In this document: positions 44,781 to 56,700 of the stretch, in pieces | Layout of the letters: the number at the start of each line of letters is the position of its first letter | Position numbering within the stretch: position 1 is the stretch's first letter | Assembly: GCF_027409185.1 (NCBI RefSeq) | Contig: NC_084461.1 | Coordinates: forward strand, 188,206,001 to 188,270,000 | Direction: 5' to 3' | From: Cynocephalus volans | Lineage: Eukaryota > Chordata > Mammalia > Dermoptera > Cynocephalidae | DNA length: 64,000 bases | The notes under the pieces: model-generated | Database searches by the model: none | What the model saw: only the letters and a program-made list of their open reading frames with translations | What the model was told of the DNA's origin: nothing | Translations under genes and position numbers: made by a program

Positions 44781-47700
44781 GTGGGTACCCAGTGCCAAAT
44801 CCTGGGGTTTCACAGTGATCTAACTTGGAGCGGGTAGCACGGGTGAGGATGTACTAATAGTGATAGCGAACGTTTATTGAACAGTTACTGCGTGCACCCA
44901 TCGCTGAGTGTTGCATAGGCATTAATTCTTTCGACAGTAACCCTAAGAGTAGATATTCTTATCCCTGTCATACATATGAGGAAACTGAGGCTCAGAGAGC
45001 GTAAGTGGGAAAGTAAAAATCTTTTATTAAAGTACTTGCAGTAAGCCTGGACAACATTAATGCTAAAGGTAATAATAATGAATGAATCCTTGCAGCTGAA
45101 CACGAAATTAAATAGAAAGTTTCTAGACAATGGTGGAGATTAATGCATAGATTGCATGGCACTTCATTTATATTAAAAAGAGGCATCAAAGGTCTAGCTT
45201 ACTAAATGTGATTAGGTCAAGGCCCTTGTCAGCTGAATTATCCTGTGTTGAGTTGGAGGTGGGAAGGTATGGGTGAGAGGTTATGCCCACTTATTAGGAT
45301 TCGTATTTAAGGATAATTAACATATTCTTCACAAAGTGATCTTCTAATCCTGGAATTACACATGTAGTGAATCTTTTTTTGGTGGCTGGGATCTGAACCA
45401 TTGACCTTGGTGTTACAAGGCTGTGCTCTAACCAACTGAGCCAACTGGCCAGCCCCTGTAGTGAGTATTTTATAATCTGACATGGGTGACTTCAGGGGAT
45501 GGCTGTGACCCCCTGAGATTGAATGCAAAATTTTGTGAATTTGCATTTTTCTGGAGTGAAGATTCATAGGGGTCAGCAGAGTCTCAAAGGGGTTTGTAAT
45601 CTCAAAAAAAAATTTTTTATCCTCTGTGTGGACTGAGGAAACCCCTGTAGAGATGCAGTATTTTAAATCCCTTCTTAAGAGAAAAATATCTTTTCTTAAA
45701 TTGAGTAAGGCTCAATATTAATAAATAAAAGTCGTTGGCTGACATCCTGAACTCTAGTACTTTAATCACTGAAATATTATTTCTCCAAAGGCCTCCTTTA
45801 TAAATTATGAGCAGCCTGTAAGAAAAAGTACAGAGAAATATCTGTTATTTTAATATATAAACAAAACTGTTTTATATATAAACTTGATTTGATAAATTAG
45901 TTGGGAAGTTAAATCAGTAATAAATTGGGACAGAATATGGCTGAGTATTCAATGCCTGAAATCCTCTAAGGTTTTTGGAGTGCGTTGTCTTTTATCCATG
46001 TGGGTACTATGTACTCCATCTGTTAATGCATTTTCTCCCCAAAATGAATCTATGCTTGAACTATCATTATTAGGGCCCGTGTTCAGGGCTGTTTTTCCAG
46101 TATGGGGGATGAATTTGTGCTTTTTTCATCTTTTTGAAGGACTCCTCTTTAGACCTGCGACAGTAATAATAACTTATTCATTAACTGCTTAATGTGTGGC
46201 AGGCACTGTGCTAAGCATTTCACCTGTGATATATGTTATTTAATCCTCACAACAACCCTAGGATGTTATCCCAATTTTTCAGGTAGGTGAATTACTTACC
46301 CAATTATAGGTCACACAGTTGGTAAGTGCTGGAGCAGTAGGCTGACTCCGAGTGGAGAACTGGACAGAAATTTGCAGAATGGCTTGCAGGTGGTGTTGGT
46401 GGAAGTGAAGAGTGATAACTGTTCATCTTGGATCTGAGCTCCGTTCCTTAGTACCCTGATCTAGGAGCCAGGCCTGCAGATGATAAGAGGCATAGAAGGG
46501 CAGATGAGTGCTGTTTAGACCTGGCGAGTGCTCAACAGATACTTGTTGGGTGATTAAGTGCACTCACATCCTGGATAGAGACCATCTTTCCCTAAGTGGA
46601 GTTATTAAACCCTATTGCTTTATCCTTAGTTGTCTTACATCTACCTACAAGGGTTTTAAATTTTGAAAACAAATCAAGATTGTAATTTTAAACACATAAG
46701 GCAGGGAACCTAAATACTCTTTTTATTTTTTACATTTGCATGCGTTACTTGCATCGTGATTTTACTAAGCACATAGAGGAGTCCTTGGTTAGAGGGAAGC
46801 ATATAAGCTTAAGGGGGAAAACTTCTGTGTGCATTATCTATTGACAAAACCTTCCCCTTCTCCTCACACACTTTTTTCCAGAGTATGTTATACCTTTTTG
46901 GGGGGCTACATTTTTCTAAAGCTCATTTTTATTGTGAAATAATTCATACATACAAATAAGAATGTTGTATGGACCCTCTACCAGCATTTGCTTGAGTTCC
47001 TTTTTTCGAAAAAAGAAATTTTACAGATAAGATTGAAGTCCTGATCTTATTTCCTCTCTCCCAGCAATAATCATTACCATGGATTCAGTGTTTATCATTC
47101 TCATGTTTTTTAATTTTTTTTTTTGTTGGCTGGTATAGGGATCAAACTTTGGATCTGTTATCAGCCCCAGCCTCTAACCATCTGAGCTAACTGGCCAGCC
47201 CTGTACTATTTTTTTAAAAGGAGTTTTCTTTTTTTTTCCTTTGACAGAATAAAATAGGAATTAAAAATCCAGATAGTTATTATTCTTAATAATTAAAAGT
47301 TGCTAAGTGGGGGAATTTCTATCCCTCCCCCATACTTTATTGTCTAAATTACTAAAGATTTTCTAAGCCAGTTTGATTGTTGGCCAAGAGCCTATTAATG
47401 TGAATTCAGCTTCGAAGCTGCGGGTTATGAATGAGAAGGACAGGATTGAAAACCCTGTTTCCTGTAGGTGTTTAGGGGGCCCTTCCTCTGAATGATAATC
47501 TCCAGAGAAGGAGCTTCAGAATCTGTGATTTTTTTGTGTGTGGCAGCTGTCTGATACAGAATCTGTGATTTTAAACTGGTGATTCTTAGGGTGATTTAGG
47601 TGGGCTGGTTCTTAAATTGTATTATCAGCATCACCTGGAAAGTTTTTGGAAACTACAAGTGTCTGGGTTTCATAGTCACCTTACCAAATCAGAGTCTTTG

Positions 47701-50700
47701 TAGGCAAAGCAGACAGAACTTTCCAAGTGAGTCAGATGATTAGCCACTTTGGGGAAAAGCTCTGATTGTGGAGTGCTCAAACTGGCTAATTTCCACTTCA
47801 CAAATTTCCCCCTAAGTGCAATTGGAAAAATAAAATGGACCTTTTGTATGAAATTGATTTACGGTACATCGTGGTGGTAGAGGGCAGTCACTACCTGCTG
47901 ATTGTGATGTCATGGTTCCTACCTCTCTTATTTCTGTAGTTGCTGCTTTGTGTGTCTGTGACTTGTCCCCAGCACAGTGTGATGTCAACTGCTGTTGTGA
48001 TCCCGACTGCAGCTCCATAGATTTCAGTGTTTTTGCTACCTGCTCAGTTCCAGTTGTCACGTAAGTTTGACACAAGCAGTTTTGATAAAACTTGACCAGG
48101 ATAATAAAATTTGGGGACAGAAAGTGAAAACTCCCCCAGGCGGAGAAACTCAAACCTGATTTCTTGTATTTTGCATCATGTAGAAGCCATACTAGAGTTC
48201 GGATCCCCGTACCAGGGTCCCTCAGATATTTGGAATCTTGCCAAGCAAATGATGTAAAAATATGCACGTGTGCCTAGGTGTTCCTTGGTTGTTGTCTAAT
48301 TGTGCATGTGCACCCAGGTGTCCTTGGTTATCAGACTTAAGTATAAAGGATGAGTGGCTCTGATCCCCAGTGCCTCCCACGCCTGGGATGACCTGGGTGG
48401 GGGTCACGGAGAGGCTGCTACTGCTGCTGGATCTGCTGAAGGCTGCTGTAAGCTGCTGCTGTTGCTGAGGACTGAACTCATGTCATCTGCCAGCGGCTCC
48501 CAGGATCTTTCCCAATTACCTAGCTTGTAGACCTGCATGTGAAGGGTCTGGTGACCAAGCCTGGCATGTGAGGGGTCTATGACCCAGTCTGTACAATGGG
48601 TTTGAAGGGTGTGAGCCCTAGCCTGACAGTACAATTGGCTACGTTAGCAGGATTCCAACAAGTGCCTTAGCCAGACTATTAGCGTAGCTACTGCTGTAAC
48701 CCTACAAGTGGCATAGTTGTCATCAGGATTCCAGGCAGGTAAAAGAGCCCAGCAATTGGCATCATGGGTAAGTTGCCACGCAGGTAAAGAAACAGAAAGC
48801 CCCTTGGGATGAGGAGGAAATGTGGCTACCCTTGAGTATGTGGTGCCTGTCGGCCACTTTCCTGTTGACAGGGGTCTGGCTGTTGCTTGCTGTACTGCGA
48901 GCCAACATAGACCAGAAACCCCATGAAGTGGCACAGTTTGGAGAGTTGCAGCAGAAAGCAGACAGGATGGAAACACGAGTGCACTGGAAGCTGAAGTACT
49001 GCAACAGGTCACTCCTGTTTCTGACGCTGGGGACAATGGTGAGCTGGGGGAGACTGTGCGTCTCCTGGAATGACCTGTTGCTCATCAGAAAGTGAAGCAC
49101 AAGCAGCCTATGGGACTGGAGGGTGCTGCATAAACCCGAGAAAAGAGTGCCTCATGCAGATGGGCAGATGACCCAAGGACGGGTGCTCCTGCAGAATTTC
49201 AAGTATGTTTTCACCTGGTGAAGAGGTGGAAAAGTTAGCCTCTGCTGTGGCAGCTGTCGCAGAATAGCTGTGGATATGCACAGGGGCGGGGCAGCCACTC
49301 CTTGATGAAATGGGCAAATGCAGTTTGAACTGTGTGGGAGAATGTGAAGATTGAACTGCCCAAGACTGAGTAAATGGCAAACTTATGCTGAGCTGGTTCA
49401 AGTAATTTGGGAGCTGGGGTTGGGGCAGCTATATGCTAACAGCCAAGAGAAGGGGAGAAAGGCCCTGAGGGCATTTCAGAAGTTTGGAAGAGCACCCCTC
49501 CCATCACAGACCCAGAGGCCTAGCAGAACTGAGTTTCTCTAGAGGTCAGACCTGGGGCACTGCTGCCCTCGGGAAACTGCTCTCTACATCCCAGCCGCTC
49601 TGGCTGAAGCAGTCCTGCTTTGGGCAGCCCCAAGTGTGGTTCGTTCAGCAGCTCTGGTGAGCACAAGCCGGAAACCTTGGTGGTGTTCATGTTGTGTTAA
49701 GTTTGTAGGCCAGCAGAATATGAGAGCAGTGGAGTTGTTGCAGCCTCCACTCAGAGTTCAGAAGATGTCTGGAAAAGCCTGGGGACCCAGGCAGAGACCT
49801 GCTGCAGGAGTGGAGCCACTGCAGAGGTCATCTACTGGGGAAATGTCTAGTGGAGCCAGGACAGTGGGGCTGCTGCCAGGAGCCCAGAACTCTGGGGCTG
49901 CTGGCAACGTGCAGCACTGGCCTGGAAAAGCTGCAGGCACCATGGCAGCTCAATGGGCTCTACCTGGCAGAGTTGTAGGAGTGAGGCTGCCCAATGTTTT
50001 GGGGGCCCAGATGCCCCACTGTGCTTAGTGTTTGCTCTCCTTGGATTTTGGATTTGTTTGGGGTCTGTTTTTTCTCCTTTCTGGTCTATTCCTCCCTTCT
50101 GGAATGGGAATGTGTACCCAATGTCTGTCCCACTATATCTTGGAAGTAGATAAATTTGTTTTTGATTTTTATCAGCACCACACTCTCCCCCGCTTTTTTT
50201 TTTTTTGACCGGTAAGGTGATTGCAACCCTCAGCACGGTGTTGTCTGCAGCACGCTCAACCAGCGAGCGCACCGGCCATCCCTATATAGGATCCGAACCC
50301 GCGGTCTGGGCGCTCCCAGTGCCACACTCTCCCGAGTGAGCCACGGGGCTGGCCCTGCTTTTGATTTTTACAGGTACACAGCTGAAGGGAGCTTTGCCTT
50401 TAGTCTCAGATGAAACTTTAGACTTTTGAGTTGGTACTGGAACAAGCTAAAGACTTGGGACTGTTGGGATGGAATGTGTTATATGGATACAAGGGTCAGC
50501 TATCCTAAGGGAACATTGCGGAAGATTCTGAGTGTGTAGATTGTGTGGTGAGGGACTCCGAAGGGGTGGCTTGAAGGGAAAATATAGGAAAATGGTCACG
50601 GACCCTCAGATGTTCAGAATCTTGCCAAGTATTTGTAAATATGCACGTGTGCCCAAGGTGTTCCTTGGTTATTTAGCATAATTGTGTGTGGGCACCCAGG

Positions 50701-53700
50701 TGTCCTGGGCTATCAGACTTGAGTAAAAGGATGAGTGGCTCTGCTCCACGGCGCCCCCCACAGATGCCCTGGGGGTGGTGGTCATGGGGAGGCTGCTACT
50801 GCTGCTGGAGGCTGTTGCTGCCAGGGCCCTCAGGACACCCCGGGAGACCACTAGGGCAGCTGCTGTTAGCTACCTGAGCTTGCATCTGAATAAAGCCTAT
50901 TAATTTTTACCCATGGCTCCTAGGATCTTTTTTTATTACTTAGTTTGTGGACCTGCAGGTGAGGGGGTTTGTGACCCAGTTTGTATAACGGGTTTGTAGG
51001 CCCTAGCCTTAGCAATACACTGCACCCCCCAAAAAAACCATACTGTCCAAACCAACATGTAAATAGATTAGCTATCCATTATTTGCATCCAGCTAGGTGA
51101 TGGTGCAGACAAAAGAAAAGAGAATGTGTTTCTTTTAAAGAGTACAGTATAATGAAATCTGTTTGGAGACTTTAGTTACATATCTGTTTGAGTTGTAAAC
51201 AGGTATTGTGCCACATTTTTTCTATCAGTGATCATGTCTCATGGATAGCCTTGGGTGATGAAAAGTGAAATTTAATTTAAAGCTTTTATTGTGGACATAG
51301 TAGTTCTAACAAAATAGGAAAGCTTTGCTTATGCTTTTCTGACATGTAAACCTACCAAGAGTTCTCACAGTTCACACTGTATATAGGACAATGGAAAAAT
51401 GACATTCCCAGTCAAATACAAGGTAAAGAAATAATCTTTTCTGAATGACCTGTTCTCATAAGTCAGATTTCAAAGCTTTTTGAAAAAATAGCAGCACTTA
51501 GAAAAGGCTTATTTATTCAGGATTGTAAAGCTACAACTAATGCTGGAATGCTGCCGATGTAGCCAATTGTAAAGCACACGACTTGGCCAGTTGTGGAGTA
51601 AGGCAAATCATAACTAAAGCCAAAATGTTTCATTATTCTAGTTATACTAAGTTTCCATTTATATTGTCAGAGCTAGGGCTCAGACCCTTCAAACCCATTG
51701 TACAGATTGGGTCCCCAGATGCCTCACACGCAGGTCTATGCTCAGTAATTGGGAAAGATCCCGGGAGCTGTCAGCAGATGACACGAGCTCAGTCATCATC
51801 AGTGGATTCCCGCACTGGCCAGCTGCCAAAAAAATGAAAAACGATATACTTTTAATGTAACATTGGAAAAGTGAAAACTATAGGAACAGGGAATGGATCA
51901 ACATCGTCAGGGGCTGGGCCAGGGGAGGGGTTGACTATAAAAGAGCATGAGGGAACTTTTTGGGACAGTAAAATTGTTCTTTATCTTGATTGTGGTTGTG
52001 CTAATGATGTTGGAGGTAGGGTCCGAGGGGACCCGATAGTCAGCTTCAGCCGACTCAGTCCTCTTACCAGGTTCTTGACTCTGCCACAGGAAAGAATTCA
52101 AGGGCAGAGTCCCAGTAAACAGTGAGAACAAGTTTAATGTATCAGATAAGAAATACAGGTTCCACGGAGAGAGTGCGGCCTAGCTCCAGAGACTGAGCAG
52201 GGCCCCCACCAAGCTTAGCATAAAAGTAAGTTCAGTACAGACATCAAGTCTAACATAAAAGAAAGAAAAACATACTGAAAGTTCAGTACAGGGTGCAGGC
52301 TGGCTCTAGAGAACGAGCCGCCCATTGCTGAAAGTAAGTTTGATACAAGGAAGCGTAGATTGCTTCCAGGAAAGTGAGCAACAACGCTGCCTTTGGCTGG
52401 GATTTGGCTTTTACAGTTTCTCTATCTAATGAACATTCAGTTAAGGGGGTGGCCCCCAGTTATGTAACATTTAGTCTTGCACATGCTCGGCTGGTCTCTT
52501 CCTGAAGCATATTCATTGGTCAGATCCCACCACATGCACCAGACATATTCAAGAATGTTCTGTGCTCTCTATTGAGCATGCCCAGCCACTGGATTTACAT
52601 AAGGGAGCCCTCTGTGCTCTCATCATCCAGATTTGGTGCTGAAAATAGGTCTGTCAACAGTAACTTTCCTCTAGGGGAGAGCCTGGAGGAAGGGGCCTGA
52701 GACCTCAGGGAGTGGCTGGAAACCCAGAGGCATATTTTGAAACCAGAGCCTGGGGAAACTGAGTACCTCCTATATCAGTTACATGACTGTATGTGTTTGA
52801 TAAAACTCATAAAATTGTACACCAAAAAACCCTGTACACTGATGTATAAGAAAAACTGTACACCAAAAACTGTACACACAAGGTCAAGGATTCGAATCCC
52901 CATATGGGCAGCCACCAAAAAATAAGAAATAAAATAAAATAAATTGTACACAAAAAATTCATACTGTATATATATTATTCTTCAATAAGCCTGACTAAAA
53001 AGAAATGTGGAGCAGGAACAGCAAAAATTTCAGCATCTGAATAATTTCGGTGCAGTGTACAGTTACAGTGGTATTTTTGGCATGTTTCAATCTGCAAATA
53101 ATAAAAACCAGTATGATTTTTTAAAAGCCAACTAGTTTATCCAAACTGAAGTATGGTCCAATAATAGGATGCAAGGCAGGCGGGTTAGCTCAGTTGGTTA
53201 GAGCGTGGTGCTGATAACACTAAGGTCAAGGGTTTGATCCCTTTACTAGCCAGCCACCAACAAAACAAAACAAAACAAAACAAAAAAGCAATAATAGGAC
53301 GCAAGGTTGAAATTGTATGGTAAGCAAATAATTCTAATTTAAATCCTCTCAGTGGATGTCTGTGACTATACATTGCTTCATTGTGAGAAAAGGTCAGATA
53401 TTAATTTGAGACCTTTCGAGAATGTGAAGTATACTCAAATAGTCCTTCTGTCTCCATAATGTTTCAGAAACACTGGCAGAACAAGAATAACACCTGGTGG
53501 TTGACGAGGCAGGTGGGGAGTGGGAGAAGGAGAGAAGTTGAGGATTATTTTCTTCTAGGTGTTGATTTAGAAATCAATTGCTGGATTGGTTACTTAACAT
53601 CGAAATGGTAAAGCCAGTCCTTTGTCTTCACACAGTCGTGATCTCCGTGTAGCTCTAAGCAACCCTGTTATAAAGCTTGATGATTCATCCTCCCTATTTG

Positions 53701-56700
53701 TAAAATACTTGATGAATAAAGATGGATGAATATACTTAATCACTGGGAAAAAACAGATACCTAATTTTAAACAGATTAGAAGCCACGACGTTAGCAATGA
53801 CAACAACAATAATAACCAATTCTGTCAAACCACACAAAGAACAAGATAGAGTGGCTGACTCTGCCTTGTGAGGTCAGCCTTAGGTTTTTTTCCTGCTTAG
53901 CTGCTCCTCCTGTCTCTGATTGTTCAGGCTCCTAAAATGTGGCAGCTTCCAAGTACAGAATTCCAAAAAGCTGAACTGTCTTGATTCCTACCAACACTGG
54001 CACAGACTATAAGGAATTGAGAATGCCACTAATCCTAGGGAAACAGATGGACATTTTACATCATCAGCAGCAGCGGTGGCGGCCTCTTAGAGGGTCCCTG
54101 GGACGCTGGCGGCAACAGCTTCTAGCAGCAGTAGTGGCATCTCAGGGGTAAGGGGGCCCATGGATCAGAGCCACTCATCCTTTATACTTAAGTCCATAAC
54201 CCAGGACAACTGAGTGCACATGCACAATTATATTAGATAATAACCAAGGAACACCTGGGCACACATGCATATTTACATCAAATGCTTGACAAGATTCTGA
54301 ACATCTGAGGGGCCCTGACCATTTTCTTTCACTTTTCCAACAAGGATGGAACCAATTTCTTATTCAGAGATTGCTAATTTTAGATTTAGCCTTATAGCAA
54401 GTTTTAGTAATTGATACTTCATAGGCTGAATCTTTTTTGGAAGTAAAATGGATTTTTCCTGTGAAAAACTATTTTACTGACCAATGAGAAATTCAATTTA
54501 TTTCTAATATTGTGAAAATGCTTGGAGAATGGGGTGTTAGATTTATTTTCTGGCTACCTGGATTATAGTATGGTATGGTCTTTGAAAATTATTGTGCTTT
54601 CCTGACTTAGTGAGTACAGGAGCCTGAGAGTGAGATTTCTGCTCCAACTTGGGACCGTTTTTTAGAATGTTATTTTTTATTTTTTTATTTTTATTTTTAA
54701 AAGATGACCGGTAAGGGGATCTTAACCCTTAACTTGGTGTTGTCAGCACCACGCTCAGCCAGTGAGCGAACCGGCCATCCGTGTATGGGATCCGAACCCG
54801 GGGCCTTGGTGTTATCAGCACCGCACTCTCCCGAGTGAGCCACGGGCCGGCCCAGAATGTTATTTTTTTGATTAGCCAATATAGTAATTTTATACATAGA
54901 CTATTTAGAACAGGGGTCAGCAAGCATTGTCTGTAAAAGGTCAGATAGTAAGTACTATTTTAAGCTTCACAGGCCATATGGGACTGTGTTGCAACTTCTC
55001 AACTCTACCATTGTTGAGCAAAAGCATCTACAGAATATGTAAATGAGTATGTTTTTTATTTATTTTTATTTTTTGGGCAGCTGGCCGGTAAAGGGATCCA
55101 AATAGAATATATAAATGAATGTTCATAACTATGTTCCAATAACACTTTATTTACAAAAACAGGTGTGGTTTGCAGACCCCTAGTTTAGAAGTCAGGGCTG
55201 AATCTATAATGCCCTCAGGAAAGGACTTGACATTTTTTTTGGAGTTATTTTTCTTGTGACTTTCTCCTAAATTTGAAGTAGGGAAATAACCAAATCAAAA
55301 GTCATAATCCTAATTAATTGAGCATTCTTAAGTAGATTCTAATTCATAAAAGATTTGTTTACATTTGTGAAACTGTCAACAAATACTGTCACTTATAAAC
55401 TTATTAGTTTATTGGATTAATGTCTGTTTTCCCTTGGAAGCTTCATGAGCTCAAGAAGAATATCTCTTTTGTATACCACCGGTGTCTAGAAGAGCTCCTG
55501 CCACATAGTTGGCCCTCATTAAAAATGAGTTGAACGGATTAATGACTTTCTCCCCTCCACCTGTAACTGATCTTCGATTATCCCCCTTTTTTTTTTTTTT
55601 TTTTTTTGTCCTTTTCGTGACCGGCACTCAGCCAGTGAGTGCACCGGCCAGTCCTATATAGGATCCGAACCCGCGGCGGGAGCGTCGCAGCGCTCCCAGC
55701 GCCGCACTCTACCAAGTGCGCCACGGGCTCGGCCCTGATTATCCCCTTTTGACTTGCTCTGCCGTCAATCTTTCAGGCAGACACCAGGCAAGAAACCTGG
55801 AGGCTCCCCTGACTCCTACCTCTTCCTTACCTTCTCTAAGCAGTCTTTCACTCCTTACAGTGCCTTTCTTGAGCACCTCCTGTATGCCATCACCAGGGAC
55901 GTAAAGACAAGGTAGACATGATCCTGCCTTCAAAGAGCTTACTGTTGAGTGAGGGAGACAGATGAGTGGGTGGCGGTTTCTGCACCAAACACTGGGAGAG
56001 CTCAGATGAGTGGCATCTAACTCAGACAGCCAGGCTATAGAAGGTTTTCTAGAAAATATGATCTGATCTGAGCTGAGCTGTGTCCTGAAAGGCAAGTAGA
56101 AGCTGGCTAGCGTGGAAACGGGGGAAGTGCATTCCAGGCTAAAGGAGCTGCAGGGGCAGAGTCTTGGGGGATGAAGGTGTATGGCCTGTTTGCTTAACTG
56201 CAGGTAACTCTGTGTGGCTAGAGAGGGGTGGGATGAGAGAAGAGTGGAGAAGAGAGTAGGAGTCATGTCCTGAGGGGCCATGTGTGTACGCGAGGGTTTA
56301 GATTTTTGTCCTGAAGTCTTCAGGGGGCTGAGGAGTGAGTGGATCAGATTCCTATTTTATGTAATTCTGTAGCAGCATGCACAATGGATCACAGCATCCA
56401 AGTCTGGTGGCAGAGAACCAAGTAAGCAGCTATTGGAGATGAAGGTTAACAGGTACCCTCCTCTCCCTGAAGGGTGTGACAGTGGTACTGGAGAGAAGTA
56501 CCAGATCTGATACCGATACACTGCATAGGACTGGAGAGCTGGCTGACTGGAGGGAAGTAAGACGCCCCATTCTATCAAGTCTTCTTTCATCATGGCCCTC
56601 ATGTTTGTCCATTCCTACTCCCTTCCACTTTATACGCCCATACCTCATCTGGTCACTCACTGGCTAAAGCCTTCAGAAGCTCTCTTACCTGTAGACTCCT

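Larger units (their letters stand above)
48214..51019 (+). mobile_element. MaLR-like (ERVL-class) LTR retrotransposon with both LTRs
   Basis: Two related LTRs (48214-48633 and 50593-51019) bracket about 1.96 kb of non-coding interior. The interior starts ATTGGCTACG after the 5' LTR. Near its 3' end it has sequence typical of MaLR interiors (GACTTTTGAGTTGGTACTGG, then GGGACTGTTGGGATGG) and a purine-rich tract before the 3' LTR. No intact retroviral gene is present. The LTRs differ at many sites, so the insertion is not very young. The element lies in sense with TCTN1, inside a truncated CYN SINE (20 bp to its left, 18 bp to its right) that is itself flanked by CCATACT repeats. Confidence 0.75.
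51803..54058 (+). repeat. 2.26-kb segment, copy 2, inserted into an LTR in TCTN1 intron 2
   Basis: Near-identical copy of 40144-42402. It is flanked by the 9-bp direct repeat CATCATCAG (51794-51802 and 54059-54067) and interrupts an antisense MaLR-family LTR whose two halves join cleanly if the insert is removed. There is no poly-A tail. At the right junction the source shares CATCA with the target, so part of the 9-bp repeat may be microhomology. Confidence 0.9.
51665..54321 (-). mobile_element. Antisense solo LTR of the MaLR-like family, split by the 2.26-kb insert
   Basis: 51665-51802 is the reverse complement of the LTR 3' part (TGTCAGAGCTAGGGCTCAGA at its left end). 54059-54321 is the reverse complement of the 5' part, ending ...CCCTGACCA. 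Joined, they align along the LTRs of the 48214-51019 element. No clear outer target duplication was found. Confidence 0.75.

Noticed and set aside
47812..48267. 151-codon minus-strand open frame
   Set aside because: Antisense of TCTN1 exon 2 and flanking intron plus LTR sequence.
48820..49095. 91-codon plus-strand frame in the MaLR interior
   Set aside because: MaLR interiors are normally non-coding; the frame is short with no recognisable gag or pol motif.
55739..56281. 180-codon minus-strand open frame in TCTN1 intron 2
   Set aside because: The plus strand resembles an ancient dispersed repeat (CTTGAGCACCTCCTGTATGC, AAAGAGCTTACTGTTGAGTG). Similar Ser/Leu/Pro-rich antisense frames occur over a like repeat at 26547-26801.
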